Counted from the first letter of the stretch, positions 26,992 to 36,462 are shown. The stretch: DNA of 64,000 bases from Lacrimispora xylanolytica (GCF_026723765.1 NZ_CP113524.1:1411001-1475000); one strand, 5' to 3'. Numbers and translations: made by a program. The notes: a model not told the origin generated them from the letters alone.

Positions 26992-28305
26992 ATGACAATC
27001 AGTGACCAGATAACATGGAAATGCTCTGCCTTTACCAGTATTTATAAGGTAAAGGATAATGTACTTCTATTTTCAAGCATTAACGGAAAATTATTAAAAT
27101 TCACACCAAAACAATTTACTGTAATACAGGAAATTTTTGATTCGGTGAAAGAAACAGGGACTGCCAGTCAGAAAGAATTGATAGAGCTTCTTGCGTCACA
27201 AGCATTTCTAGTACCTGCAGATTTTGATGAAATAGAAGCGGAGCATCAGAAATACTTAGAAAATATCCATAATAATAAACGTCTGGTCTTGGTACTATCA
27301 CCGACTATGAGATGTAATTTTTCCTGCTCTTACTGTTTTGAGAAAAACGCTGTAAAAGGCAATGACATGTCTGCTGGCACTCAGGAAAAGTTAATAGGAC
27401 TTGTCAAAGATAAATTAGTGAAAGGGGGACTATTGGAGGTTCAATGGTTTGGCGGAGAGCCTTATATGGCTTTTCAGACGATAGAAAATTTAACAAAGCA
27501 TTTTCAGCAAATATGTAATGAAAAAAATGCTATGTATGATGCAGGTATCATTACTAACGGCTCTTTGCTTAATCTTGATAATATCAGCCGATTAAAGCAC
27601 TTACATATTACGAATATGCAGATAACATTAGATGGAACTCCAGAAACCTTTGCAAGGCATAAAGGAATTTCCCTTGAAAAAGGAATTCAATTTTATGACA
27701 GAATTTATACTCAAATTCCATATCTGATAAAGCAGTTAAAACATCTTTGTGTTAGAATTAATATTGACCGGGATAACTATAAAGAGGCTTATTATGTCGT
27801 TGATGAGTTGAAAAAACATGATTTAGTTGATGATCGGATCGATTTAAGGTTGGGACTTTTAGAGGGTAAAAACGGCATTGTAGATTGTATTCCTCACTCT
27901 TGTTTAACTACCGAAGAATACCTGGAATTTGATCTGGATTTTAAAGAATATATATTTAAACAGGGATTTACCGTCTACAGCTATCCGATGCCACAGCTAT
28001 ACCCCTGCGCTACTGTTACGGAAAACAGCTACTCGATTGACCCATCCGGTAATATCTACCATTGTGTGCCAGAGACTGGGCAAGGTCCGGATGTAAAAGC
28101 AACACTGGATCACATGGATGAATATCAGCCAAATGAATACCAGGGATTTGATCCATGGAATATTACGGACTGTAAGACTTGTTCCTTGCTGCCGATTTGT
28201 CTGGGGCGCTGTCCAAGACGGCAGATATACGAGAAACCATATAAATGCCTGACTAAATTTAAATTTGATGAGAGACTTCTGCTTTACTCCAATTGTCAGA
28301 GGTAA
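26992..28305 (+). CDS. Radical SAM/SPASM peptide maturase 2
   Basis: The 437-residue enzyme has a PqqD-like N-terminal region (about residues 5-90) and a radical SAM motif CNFSCSYC (Cys 108, 112, 115), followed by FGGEPYMAF. Its SPASM tail includes IDPSGNIYHC and CKTCSLLPICLGRCP, the layout of anSME/CcpM-type peptide maturases. It differs strongly from its upstream neighbour (no long alignable core), so the two are not recent duplicates and may make different modifications on one precursor. GGGGGG-TATGTAAA precedes the ATG. Confidence 0.92.
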   Translation: MTISDQITWKCSAFTSIYKVKDNVLLFSSINGKLLKFTPKQFTVIQEIFDSVKETGTASQKELIELLASQAFLVPADFDEIEAEHQKYLENIHNNKRLVLVLSPTMRCNFSCSYCFEKNAVKGNDMSAGTQEKLIGLVKDKLVKGGLLEVQWFGGEPYMAFQTIENLTKHFQQICNEKNAMYDAGIITNGSLLNLDNISRLKHLHITNMQITLDGTPETFARHKGISLEKGIQFYDRIYTQIPYLIKQLKHLCVRINIDRDNYKEAYYVVDELKKHDLVDDRIDLRLGLLEGKNGIVDCIPHSCLTTEEYLEFDLDFKEYIFKQGFTVYSYPMPQLYPCATVTENSYSIDPSGNIYHCVPETGQGPDVKATLDHMDEYQPNEYQGFDPWNITDCKTCSLLPICLGRCPRRQIYEKPYKCLTKFKFDERLLLYSNCQR

Positions 28306-28347
28306 TAGTAAAATGGCATCATTAATAAATTGAATAATATTTTATAT

Positions 28348-28385
28348 TGGACTTGTGTCTACGTTATTGACACAAGTCCATTGTA
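28348..28385 (+). terminator. Hairpin ending the RiPP operon
   Basis: TGGACTTGTGTC (28348-28359) pairs with GACACAAGTCCA (28369-28380), followed by TTGTATAATA. It lies 43 bases after the second maturase. The rest of the gap to the cupin gene (to 28541) shows nothing recognisable. Confidence 0.7.
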
Positions 28386-28541
28386 TAATAAAGGAAAGAT
28401 ATATGTATTTTGTTAAGTTATTTATACATTCCTATATGAATATCGTCATTCAACATTTATTAATAGAAAAAGCCGAGAACGCCCCGTGATGTGTGAATAA
28501 TATTAAACCTAACTCAGATATAATTTGTGAAATGTTTTTAT

Positions 28542-28571
28542 TTGCATGAAGTAAGTTATTTATTGTATACT
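28542..28571 (+). promoter_or_regulatory. Promoter for cupin gene
   Basis: TTGCAT (28542-28547) and TATACT (28566-28571) are 18 bases apart, about 45 bases before the AAAGGAGG ribosome site of the cupin gene. Confidence 0.6.
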
Positions 28572-28621
28572 ATAGTTGGAATACTCTAAAAAATAAACTT
28601 AAGTTAAAGGAGGATTTACCT

Positions 28622-28969
28622 ATGAACAAATATGTTTTTAATGATTATTTTCATGAGCCAGAAGGAAAAATAGCAAAAAGAATGCTATACAAAAGCAATG
28701 ATGTGATTGCCTTTGTTCTAAACATAGCAAAAGGAGAAATACTACCAGGACACACCCATATGGAATCAACTCTATTCTTACAGGTCATGGAGGGCAATGC
28801 TAAGGTTGTCACGGACGGTAAAGAGACCTCTTTACAGGTAGGTGAATTAATGCAGGTTGATGGTCAGGAAAGCTTGCAGGTCATAAATATAGGCGACGAT
28901 GTGCTGCGCCTTTATGTCACTATTTCTCCGATGGGCTCAGAAGCTTTTGCTACAGATGCTAATGTTTAG
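28622..28969 (+). CDS. Small single-domain cupin
   Basis: This 115-residue protein is one beta-barrel cupin. Motif 1 reads PGHTHMESTLFLQVMEG, with two His for metal, and motif 2 is weak. It lacks a DNA-binding domain, so it is probably a metal-binding enzyme or a ligand sensor. Its own promoter and the upstream hairpin separate it from the RiPP operon. Specific function is unknown. Confidence 0.8.
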   Translation: MNKYVFNDYFHEPEGKIAKRMLYKSNDVIAFVLNIAKGEILPGHTHMESTLFLQVMEGNAKVVTDGKETSLQVGELMQVDGQESLQVINIGDDVLRLYVTISPMGSEAFATDANV

Positions 28970-29051
28970 TGATATCCCTGCAATCATTAGAATAACCTAT
29001 ACGTAAAAAAGCCGGCTCTTTATCGGCTTCATGTATCATTAAAATTTATGA

Positions 29052-29089
29052 AAGGCCAGATGAGAAGAGGATTCTTTTCATCTGGCCTT
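29052..29089. terminator. Bidirectional terminator
   Basis: AAGGCCAGATGA (29052-29063) pairs with TCATCTGGCCTT (29078-29089), and the stem extends inward with GAAGA/TTCTT-type pairs. It lies between the convergent cupin and cell-wall-binding genes. Confidence 0.75.
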
Positions 29090-29108
29090 AGTTATTTGTT
29101 GAGTTAAA

Positions 29109-29834
29109 TTATCTTACCTTATTATAGATTACCAAACTACCGCTGTTGTTATCATCTGGAAGTAATACAGGCTTTCCATCTCTTTTACCTAATTCAAAGG
29201 TAGCAGTATAGGTACTTTTTCTATCATTATTAGTATGATCTATTAAATTGACAGTTATTGTAAATATATTATTTGTGATAGCAACGCCATTACTAAAGTC
29301 ACCATTTATAGTGTAAAAATTGGAAAGAGGATTATAGTTTCCATATATCTTTCCATTTTCAATTTTAGTAATTGTAAGTTCCTCGAACCATTCAAATTTT
29401 CCTGTTTCATCATAAGAACCATCACTAAATGTACCAATAAATTCACTGTATTCGGAATTGGTGCTATTATTATTTATAATCAATCCGGTTTGATCCACTT
29501 TTTTTCCGTCAGGAGTTGTAGTATTTACATACATTGCTCCATCTGAACCTACATAGTATTTTCCATCGATCCATACGTCACGAGCCATTTCCCCATTTGC
29601 ATTACAATAATACCATTTTCCACTTATAGAAACCCAACCAGTACTCATATAACCGTCTTGATTGAAATGATACCATTTGTTATCTACTTTCTGCCAATTA
29701 TTGATAGTATAACTTCCGTTGCCGTTATCATACCACCAACCGTGTCCTGTTTGTTTCCATTCCCCTGCGAGTGAAACAATTGTGCTGCTTAGAGCAAATG
29801 TAGCTGTCATTAATACAACCAAAAACTTTTTCAT
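29109..29834 (-). CDS. Secreted protein with choline-binding-type repeats
   Basis: The 241-residue protein has a signal peptide (about residues 1-23). It then has several cell-wall-binding repeats (GHGWWYDNGNGSYTINNWQK, KWYHFNQDGYMSTGWV, KWYYCNANGEMARDVW), and after about residue 120 a beta-rich domain with no family I recognise. Repeats of this WYY/G-W type bind choline or glucan on Gram-positive surfaces and are common in Lachnospiraceae exoproteins. It is monocistronic. Confidence 0.8.
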   Translation of the reverse strand: MKKFLVVLMTATFALSSTIVSLAGEWKQTGHGWWYDNGNGSYTINNWQKVDNKWYHFNQDGYMSTGWVSISGKWYYCNANGEMARDVWIDGKYYVGSDGAMYVNTTTPDGKKVDQTGLIINNNSTNSEYSEFIGTFSDGSYDETGKFEWFEELTITKIENGKIYGNYNPLSNFYTINGDFSNGVAITNNIFTITVNLIDHTNNDRKSTYTATFELGKRDGKPVLLPDDNNSGSLVIYNKVR

Positions 29835-29994
29835 GCATTTTCTCCTTTAGTAAAAATTTAGTAATATTATAACATACTTTTAAAAAAAATGCCATAAATA
29901 TAGCGAATACAAATCTTAATAAAAAGAAGTTGGAAAACTATAGATAAAGTACATAAAAAATGAATATTTCAAAAGATTGAAATAAAATAATTGA
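29835..29994. other. Upstream region of the repeat protein
   Basis: AT-rich DNA with the reverse-strand ribosome site AAAGGAGAAA for the repeat protein. No further feature is seen. Confidence 0.4.
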
Positions 29995-30126
29995 CAATTA
30001 ATCCAAGTGATTGCATTCCCCTACGAATATACGGAGTGGTTGACAAAAATTGGATTTGTAGATATAAGAAGTGTGGAGCTTCCTTCTACGGCAAGTAATG
30101 GGATTCTTATTAGACGTAAGCCATAG
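29995..30126 (+). pseudogene. C-terminal remnant of a methyltransferase-like gene
   Basis: The frame reads QVIAFPYEYTEWLTKIGFVD and then IRSVELPSTASNGILIRRKP to TAG 30124, preceded by a stop and with no start. The pattern, Y-x-x-W-L-x-x-x-G-F-x-D-I-R followed by a G-L/I-x-I-x-R strand, is the usual end of small-molecule O-methyltransferases of class I. Only the tail is left. Confidence 0.55.
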
Positions 30127-30162
30127 ATTATATCAAAATTTAAGTTTGAGCATTAAGATAAG

Positions 30163-30202
30163 GCAGCCCGGTCACATGACATTATGTCCAGGCTGCTATT
30201 TC
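30163..30202. terminator. Hairpin between methyltransferase remnant and LysR gene
   Basis: GCAGCC (30163-30168) pairs with GGCTGC (30191-30196), with GG/CC pairs inside. It is short and imperfect, and lies 12 bases from the LysR stop. Confidence 0.45.
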
Positions 30203-30213
30203 TTATATAACAA

Positions 30214-31104
30214 TTATTTTGCCGTACAAAGATCTATAAAAGCCTGCATCAGTGGACTGATCCATTTGTTTTTATGATAACCGCAGACAGCAGAAACCTG
30301 TACATTGAATAAATCTGTGGGTATCTCCACCAGTTCTCCGCGGTCAAGTTCCTCCTGTACGGAAAATTTGGGCAGAAACGAGATACCGACAGAGCTCTTA
30401 ACCAGATTTTTAATCGTAGGGATACTCCATAATTCTATGGTGTGATCTAAAAGAATAGATTTTTCACGTATGTATCGTTCGAAAAGTTGTCTGAAAATGC
30501 TATTAGGTTCATTAATTATAAATGAAATTGGAATTTTCTGATCGGGTGTTATAAAATCCGGATAACGATTTTTTGTTTCAGGGGAAGCCACTAATATGAT
30601 TGGAAAGGTCCCCATTGGGATAGTGATCAAATTGGATCCATATCCACTTACATTTTCGTAAAATACCCCAATATCCAGAGTTCCATTGATAAGCTCATCA
30701 CGAATATCGTAGCAATTCATGGAACGCAGAAATAAACGGGCATTGGGAGCCTGCTGATGAAATTCCTTGAGAATTGGCGGCATTTTATAGCATAACTGGG
30801 TTTCTGCAATACCTATCTGCAAATCTCCCTGACATTCTGCAAGATCATTTTCAAAGTAACGCATTTTATTGACGGATGTAAGAACATCATTTACATATGG
30901 TACGAGCTGCTTTCCAGCTTTTGTAAGCATCATGCGCCTGCCGATTTTTTCAAACAATTTCGTTGATAATTCCTGCTCCATCTGTCCCATCTGAAATGTA
31001 ATAGTAGATTGGGTATAATTAAGTTTTGCTGCGGCCTTTATGAAACTGCCTTCTTCTACAATTGTTTTAAAGGTATAAAGATATTTAAAGTCCAAAGTAG
31101 TCAC
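30214..31104 (-). CDS. LysR-family transcriptional regulator
   Basis: The 296-residue protein has the LysR N-terminal winged helix (FKTIVEEGSFIKAAAKLNYT, then QSTITFQMGQME) and the two-lobed periplasmic-binding-like ligand domain after residue 90. It is divergent from the QueG-like gene, 192 bases away, which is the usual arrangement for a LysR protein and its target. The inducer cannot be told. Confidence 0.92.
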   Translation of the reverse strand: MTTLDFKYLYTFKTIVEEGSFIKAAAKLNYTQSTITFQMGQMEQELSTKLFEKIGRRMMLTKAGKQLVPYVNDVLTSVNKMRYFENDLAECQGDLQIGIAETQLCYKMPPILKEFHQQAPNARLFLRSMNCYDIRDELINGTLDIGVFYENVSGYGSNLITIPMGTFPIILVASPETKNRYPDFITPDQKIPISFIINEPNSIFRQLFERYIREKSILLDHTIELWSIPTIKNLVKSSVGISFLPKFSVQEELDRGELVEIPTDLFNVQVSAVCGYHKNKWISPLMQAFIDLCTAK

Positions 31105-31296
31105 CTCACTAATAGTTCAATTATATTGAATTATAAATACAAATATATCAATTTGAATGAATCATATATGAATGATATCATATCACTAAGAAAGAATAAA
31201 TGCAATTAAGCATTTCTTATAGAAGCTGGAAACTATGATGATTACAAATGAAGTTTGATATGGGTAAAATAGAATAGGGGAGGATATAAATCTAAA

Positions 31297-32328
31297 ATGG
31301 ATAAAAAAGCACAGTTAATACATAAAAAGGCTCTTGAGCTTGGTTATGAAAAATGCGGTATCATCCCGGTGGAAATGATGTCTGGATACGAAGAAAAGTT
31401 TCATGAACGGACACAAAAGATACCAGGGTCCCAACCCTTTTATCAAGGTCAGGAGCGCCTTTTAAAATTCAAAGAGGAGTATCCTTGGGCAAAATCAATC
31501 GTGATTCTGGTAAAACCATATTCTAAATACGAGGTGCCAGAATCATTGAACGGACACATTGCAAAACATTATTTAATGGATACCCGTGTGAATGAAAGTA
31601 CAACGGAATTTCAAAACAGCATTCTGCTGGAACAATATATGCAGGAGTTGGGAATGCGTACAGCGGTCAACCGAAAGTTTGGAATCGTTGGGGTGCGTTG
31701 GGCTGCTTTACAGGCTGGGTTAGGAATCATTCGACGTAATAACTTTTTCTATACAGAATCAGGCTCATGGATTGGTTTGGAAGCATTTCTAGTGGATTGT
31801 GAAATGGAGCTGATTGAAGAGACGAAGCTGAAACCTTGTCCTCCAAACTGTGACCGCTGCATGAAAGCCTGTCCGACCCAATCGCTTTGCGAAGCGTATG
31901 CCATGAATCCTTTAAAATGTGTCTCTTTTCTAACAACATTTGGGGGAAGAGATCTATTAAATGAGCCTTTGGCTGCAGAGTTTGGGGATTGGATTTACGG
32001 CTGTGATATTTGTCAGGATGTTTGTCCCATGAATCATGGAACATGGGGAGGCACCGAAAAATTCCCTAAGTTAGAAGAACTAGCAGACGTAGTAACGATA
32101 GAAAACATATTAAACATAGATGAGGAGATCTATAAGGAGAAAATTCAACCTAAATTCTTTTACCTTGCCCCTGATGAGCTATGGAAATGGCAAGTAAACG
32201 TACTAAATTACATGAATAATCATTTTGATCAAACATATATTTCAGCTATTTCAGAGGCACGCAATAGTAAATATCCAAAAGTGAAGGAAATGGCAGCTGC
32301 CATATGTTTGAAAAGAGAAATTTCTTAA
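31297..32328 (+). CDS. QueG-like double-cluster iron-sulfur protein
   Basis: The 343-residue protein resembles epoxyqueuosine reductase, with an N-terminal corrinoid-binding-type domain and the GVRWAALQAGLGIIRRNNFF motif. Two [4Fe-4S] motifs follow (CPPNCDRCMKACP near residue 185 and CDICQDVCP near 235). The first has an extra Cys spacing relative to standard CxxCxxCxxxCP. It differs enough from true QueG, and sits alone next to LysR, that a different reductive reaction is possible. AGGGGAGG precedes the ATG. Confidence 0.75.
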   Translation: MDKKAQLIHKKALELGYEKCGIIPVEMMSGYEEKFHERTQKIPGSQPFYQGQERLLKFKEEYPWAKSIVILVKPYSKYEVPESLNGHIAKHYLMDTRVNESTTEFQNSILLEQYMQELGMRTAVNRKFGIVGVRWAALQAGLGIIRRNNFFYTESGSWIGLEAFLVDCEMELIEETKLKPCPPNCDRCMKACPTQSLCEAYAMNPLKCVSFLTTFGGRDLLNEPLAAEFGDWIYGCDICQDVCPMNHGTWGGTEKFPKLEELADVVTIENILNIDEEIYKEKIQPKFFYLAPDELWKWQVNVLNYMNNHFDQTYISAISEARNSKYPKVKEMAAAICLKREIS

Positions 32329-32357
32329 AAAAGATTTATTACAATTCTTCTCAAGCC

Positions 32358-32406
32358 AGCACCTCAAATGTCTGCTTTCGTTCAGTCCACATTTGAGGTG
32401 CTTTTT
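32358..32406. terminator. Intrinsic terminator
   Basis: A perfect 14-bp stem joins AGCACCTCAAATGT (32358-32371) and ACATTTGAGGTGCT (32389-32402), followed by TTTTT. It ends the QueG-like gene and may also serve the convergent HAD gene. Confidence 0.9.
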
Positions 32407-32443
32407 GCCGCAGCGGGTCCTTTCTATCGAGCAATCTGGTCTC

Positions 32444-33277
32444 TTAAATCAATTTCAACTTGATAAATGCCTGATACAGTCCATCCTGATCTACATCATC
32501 CGTAATATAATCAGCCATTTCTTTAATTTCATTTCCTCCGCTGCCCATTGCAACGCCATAAGAGCAGTATTGTAGCATTGGTATATCTATCTTTGCGTCG
32601 CCAAAAGCTATCGTGTCTGAAAGATCAGCCTGTAAAAAGGTTAGTAAATGCTTGATTGCATTGGCTTTACTGATCCCTTTTGTGCTCAAATCTCCAAACA
32701 GAGCTTCTTCCCCCTTCCCGCCCCATGTGCCTGATTCCAAGTCAGGAAAATGTTCTTTCGTATCCAGGAAATCTTGATAGGAGTCCAAAACGTAACTGAC
32801 TTTATTAACATCACTGCGATAAAGTTCTCCGCCGAATATCATATCAGGGAAGACATCCCGAACGGTCAAGTGATTTGTGTCTTCTTTTCCTTTTCTTTTG
32901 GAATATTCCTGAATCGTCACCTCTGCTCTGGTTTCAAATGCTTCACTAGCAAAAAGTCCATTGTTACTTTCTAAATAGAATTCAAGTCCCCGAAGATGTA
33001 ACCAATCCACAATATTTTTGCATTGTTCCTTTGTAATCATCTGATGCATTATGACATGACCATGATCTTCCACATAGCTTCCATTTCCGCCGATCATACC
33101 ATCCAGGCCTATATCCCAGATATCCTGATATACTTCTGCTTTGCTGCGGCCTGTACTTATATAAACCTTATGACCATTTTCTCTGGCTCTTCGGATCGCT
33201 TCTACAGCTGACTGAGGTAGATTGTTTTCGTAATCCACCAATGTTCCGTCTACATCTATGAATATTATTTTTCCCAT
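32444..33277 (-). CDS. HAD-superfamily Cof-type phosphatase
   Basis: The 277-residue protein has HAD motif 1 (FIDVDGTLV, with nucleophile Asp), motif 2 (ISTGRS), a conserved Lys in GISKANAIKHLL, and motif 4 (FGDAKIDIPML). An intervening type IIB cap gives Cof/YidA-like sugar-phosphate or flavin-phosphate phosphatase architecture. It is a single gene on the minus strand. The natural substrate of these enzymes is rarely known from sequence. Confidence 0.92.
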   Translation of the reverse strand: MGKIIFIDVDGTLVDYENNLPQSAVEAIRRARENGHKVYISTGRSKAEVYQDIWDIGLDGMIGGNGSYVEDHGHVIMHQMITKEQCKNIVDWLHLRGLEFYLESNNGLFASEAFETRAEVTIQEYSKRKGKEDTNHLTVRDVFPDMIFGGELYRSDVNKVSYVLDSYQDFLDTKEHFPDLESGTWGGKGEEALFGDLSTKGISKANAIKHLLTFLQADLSDTIAFGDAKIDIPMLQYCSYGVAMGSGGNEIKEMADYITDDVDQDGLYQAFIKLKLI

Positions 33278-33502
33278 TATTAATCTCCTTTATCGTAATT
33301 AGTATTGCGTCTCCTGAAAATACTCCACATCGGTTTAAAATAACCGATTTTACGAGAAATGGCAAGTGGTATCATATATAATGTTGATCGTACTTGATTT
33401 AATATCACAAATTATTTTTAAAGAAAGGCAGTGATATATGATACAATGTGTGAAAGGAATAAGTAAAATTTGTATTGGAATTTGTTTAAGGGGGATATGA
33501 TA

Positions 33503-34462
33503 ATGAAATACAGGTTTGATTTTTATAAGAAAGAATATTTTGACGATATTGAGGAGTTGATTTTAAATTCATATCAATGGGAGAATCCCACTTTTGGTCT
33601 GAGCCGACTGGAATTTACCAATGGATTGCACCCATCTTTTTTACGTTATTCAAATGTGTGGGAGCGAACCGTTGGCGTGTATTTTCTTGATAATACCATC
33701 TTTGCCTGTGCAATGAATGAAGGCAATGATGATGGAACCGTCTTTTTTCTATTTAGAGAGAAGAAGTTTGCCCAGGATAAAGAACTGCTAAATGATATGA
33801 TTCATTTTGCCAAAACAACCATGTCATGTGTGGAAGATAAGAATAAAATCAAACGTTTTGTTCGTATCCTGATTCCAGAGTGGAACGTTACTCTGTCAAA
33901 GCTGATTTTAGAGGAAGGTTTTGTAAAAGAAGAGTGGGGAGAGCGGATACGCATTCGTACATTTGATCCGTATCCATATCCTGTTAAGCTTCCAGAGGGA
34001 TATCGATTTGCTGATGGAAACGAAACACCTGCATTTTATTTAGCAAATGTACATATGGCATCATTTAACTATAGCATTCGTGAGGTGCCGGATTGTGCAA
34101 AAGCATTTTTTGAAATGCGCAAAGAAAAGCATTATGATCCATACCTGGATCTTTGCATTTTAGATCCTCAAAACAGACCTGTAGCTATGGCAATCATATG
34201 GTATGATAAGAGAATGCCCTATAGTGAATTAGAACCACTGGGAGTTGCTTTTTGGGAACGGAGAAAAGGATTGGCGACTGCGTTATTAAATGAGGCTTCC
34301 AATCGTGTTATGGAAAAATATCCGGATTGCAAAGGCATGACTGGTGGAGATCAGCCATTTTACGAGGAAACAGGTTATTATGTGACGGACCATGTACCTG
34401 CATATCGCTATGATATGGAAATATATCCATCCTGGGATGAGAGATCAAGGAAGAAGATATGA
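33503..34462 (+). CDS. GNAT-family acetyltransferase, two-domain
   Basis: ATG 33503 (GGGGG eight bases upstream) gives 319 residues. The C-terminal half has a GNAT acetyl-CoA site (LGVAFWERRKGLATALLNEA) and a final YEETGYY strand. The N-terminal half is a degenerate GNAT-like domain. Tandem GNATs of this kind acetylate amines, drugs or aminoacyl groups. No operon partner is seen. Confidence 0.82.
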   Translation: MKYRFDFYKKEYFDDIEELILNSYQWENPTFGLSRLEFTNGLHPSFLRYSNVWERTVGVYFLDNTIFACAMNEGNDDGTVFFLFREKKFAQDKELLNDMIHFAKTTMSCVEDKNKIKRFVRILIPEWNVTLSKLILEEGFVKEEWGERIRIRTFDPYPYPVKLPEGYRFADGNETPAFYLANVHMASFNYSIREVPDCAKAFFEMRKEKHYDPYLDLCILDPQNRPVAMAIIWYDKRMPYSELEPLGVAFWERRKGLATALLNEASNRVMEKYPDCKGMTGGDQPFYEETGYYVTDHVPAYRYDMEIYPSWDERSRKKI

Positions 34463-34565
34463 AATGACATAAATGTCCCCGCCATCGCATAAAATGATAA
34501 GGTGAGTTATTGAAAGATTGTCCAAATTAAATATCTTACAGTATTAAAATGTGGAGGTTGGTTCA

Positions 34566-35408
34566 ATGATAAGGAAAACCAAAAGCTTTAAAGTATTAAC
34601 TACAGTTGCTATGGTCAGCTGTATGCTATGGGTAAGTGGTTTCACTGCGAAAGCACAAACTGTAAATGAAACAGAGCCGAATGATAGTATGGAAACGGCA
34701 CAACTTATCCAGGCGAATTATGAGACAGCTGCCCAGGTTGCCAGCGGCAGCAGACCGAACCAATATGTAGTAAAGGGAAATACAAGTAAAACAGATGAAG
34801 ACTGGTATAAGGTTTATTTAAATGCTGGGATACAATACGTTACCTGTAACGATAATCCATTTGATTATGAAATATATAATTCTGATGGTAATTTAGTAAC
34901 TTCAGGTACATATATTAAGAGTCGGTTATTTCCAATCGGATATCCTTTTAACGTATCCTCAAACGGATTTTATTATGTTAAAGTCAAAGGTATGACATCT
35001 GCATCTTCAAGCTATATATTATTGGTTGGCGGACCTACTTATTCAGTCGCAAGCTGTACTGTCTCATTAGGAAGTATCAATATGAGTGGCAGGGATGTTA
35101 CAGTGCCCTTTGATTTGCGGTCAAAGGATACGATACCGGAAGGTTCCGTCGTATACACCATATCAATGAGTGGGGTAAAAAGCACTTCTGTCAATGGAAT
35201 TACAGTAAAAAATCTATCGAAAAGCAGTACGGTTTCTTTGAACAACTATTCATGGGATAAGAACGGCCTTGTTTCATTGAATATGCCGCTAAAAAGCAGC
35301 TGGCAAGTAATTTATAAATATAATAAAAATACAACTTTTACACCAAAGATTAATTTGTTTTTTGCATATCCGGTAACATCAATGTATGTAAATGATATAC
35401 AATTTTAG
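34566..35408 (+). CDS. Secreted protein with pre-peptidase C-terminal (PPC)-like domain
   Basis: ATG 34566, with GGAGG nine bases upstream, gives 280 residues. A signal peptide covers about residues 1-29 and ends AKA. The next 110 residues form a PPC-like beta-sandwich (ETEPNDSMETAQLI, then DEDWYKVYL and YYVKVKG), a module usually attached to secreted peptidases. No peptidase follows. The last 110 residues are an unassigned beta-rich domain. It may bind surfaces. Confidence 0.75.
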   Translation: MIRKTKSFKVLTTVAMVSCMLWVSGFTAKAQTVNETEPNDSMETAQLIQANYETAAQVASGSRPNQYVVKGNTSKTDEDWYKVYLNAGIQYVTCNDNPFDYEIYNSDGNLVTSGTYIKSRLFPIGYPFNVSSNGFYYVKVKGMTSASSSYILLVGGPTYSVASCTVSLGSINMSGRDVTVPFDLRSKDTIPEGSVVYTISMSGVKSTSVNGITVKNLSKSSTVSLNNYSWDKNGLVSLNMPLKSSWQVIYKYNKNTTFTPKINLFFAYPVTSMYVNDIQF

Positions 35409-35481
35409 AGGGATGAATAGTTAGGCCCCCCAGAAAGGTTATTTGATATAGGGTGTCTTAGAGGATTAAATGTTTGTGAAG

Positions 35482-35530
35482 ACCTTCAAACTGATGTATA
35501 ATAATATAACTCAGTTTGAAGGTTTTATTT
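35482..35530 (+). terminator. Intrinsic terminator
   Basis: ACCTTCAAACTGA (35482-35494) pairs with TCAGTTTGAAGGT (35511-35523), followed by TTTATTT. It ends the PPC-domain gene. The remaining gap to 35712 shows only the AGAGAGG ribosome site of the next gene. Confidence 0.85.
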
Positions 35531-35712
35531 ATGACGAAAATAACAGATAAGCATTAAAACATCCCATATTTGTTAATATAAAACAGTTGTAAATCAATCA
35601 TGACAGGAATGATTGCTTACAGCTAAACCAAGTGATATGAAAATGAAATTAACGAAAGGTCAAATAACAGAAGGCAATCATGTACAGAATATAAGAAGAG
35701 AGGTATGATAAA

Positions 35713-36462
35713 ATGAAGATCCAATTTGATCCAAGCAATAACATTGTTAAATTATGTATGATAGGAATGGGTATGGAAGACAACGGTAAACTCAAAGAAG
35801 CAGGTGAATCCTTTCGTAAAGCATGGAGTGAAGCAACCAATGACTTTGAACGATTTATTTCAGCGTATTATGTAGCCAGGCACCAATTGGATAATTTAGA
35901 GAAATTGAAATGGTTTGAAACATCTTTGCAGTTCGCCTTAAAATGGAAGGATGAAAGCGCTAAAAGTGCCTTCCCGGCATTATATCAAAACATTGCAAAA
36001 TGCTATGAGGATATGGGCGATTTAGATAAGGCAAAAATGAATGAGCAGCTATCAAAAGTGCATGAGGCTCCCCCCACTGATAAAGGTCCCTTTTATCATG
36101 GAACAAAAGCAGATTTACAGGTCGGTGATTTATTGACACCAGGAGGAGAATCCAATTATAAACCCGAATTAAAGATGAACCATATCTATTTTACTGCTCT
36201 TTTAAATGGAGCAGGGCTTGCAGCTTCCTTAGCAAAAGGAGAGGGAAGAGAACGAATTTATATCGTGGAACCAACCGGGGAATTTGAAAATGACCCTAAT
36301 GTTACAGATAAGAAATTCCCTGGCAATTTGACACGTTCTTACCGCTCATCAGAGCCTCTTAGGATTGTAGGAGAAGAAACAGAATGGTTAAAGCAGACCC
36401 CGGAGCAAGTGCGTCAATGGCGTGAAAAGCTGGCTAATAGCAAAGGGGAAATCATTAATTAA
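35713..36462 (+). CDS. arr: Rifampin ADP-ribosyltransferase (Arr) with N-terminal helical domain
   Basis: The 249-residue protein ends in a complete Arr domain (about residues 125-245). It has FYHGTKADLQVGDLLTPGG, NHIYFTALLNGAGLAASLA, ERIYIVEPTGEFENDPN and DKKFPGNLTRSYRSSEP, with the His, Tyr and Asp of the NAD site. The first 115 residues are helical and TPR-like (KEAGESFRKAWSEATNDFE, AKCYEDMGDLDKAKMNEQ). Stand-alone Arr is about 140 residues, so this is the longer clostridial form. It should inactivate rifamycins by ADP-ribosylation. It is followed 38 bases later by DUF2200. Confidence 0.92.
   Translation: MKIQFDPSNNIVKLCMIGMGMEDNGKLKEAGESFRKAWSEATNDFERFISAYYVARHQLDNLEKLKWFETSLQFALKWKDESAKSAFPALYQNIAKCYEDMGDLDKAKMNEQLSKVHEAPPTDKGPFYHGTKADLQVGDLLTPGGESNYKPELKMNHIYFTALLNGAGLAASLAKGEGRERIYIVEPTGEFENDPNVTDKKFPGNLTRSYRSSEPLRIVGEETEWLKQTPEQVRQWREKLANSKGEIIN

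Noticed and set aside
30071-30277. 68-codon plus-strand frame near the LysR gene
   Set aside because: Runs out of frame over the methyltransferase remnant, a hairpin and the LysR C-terminus.
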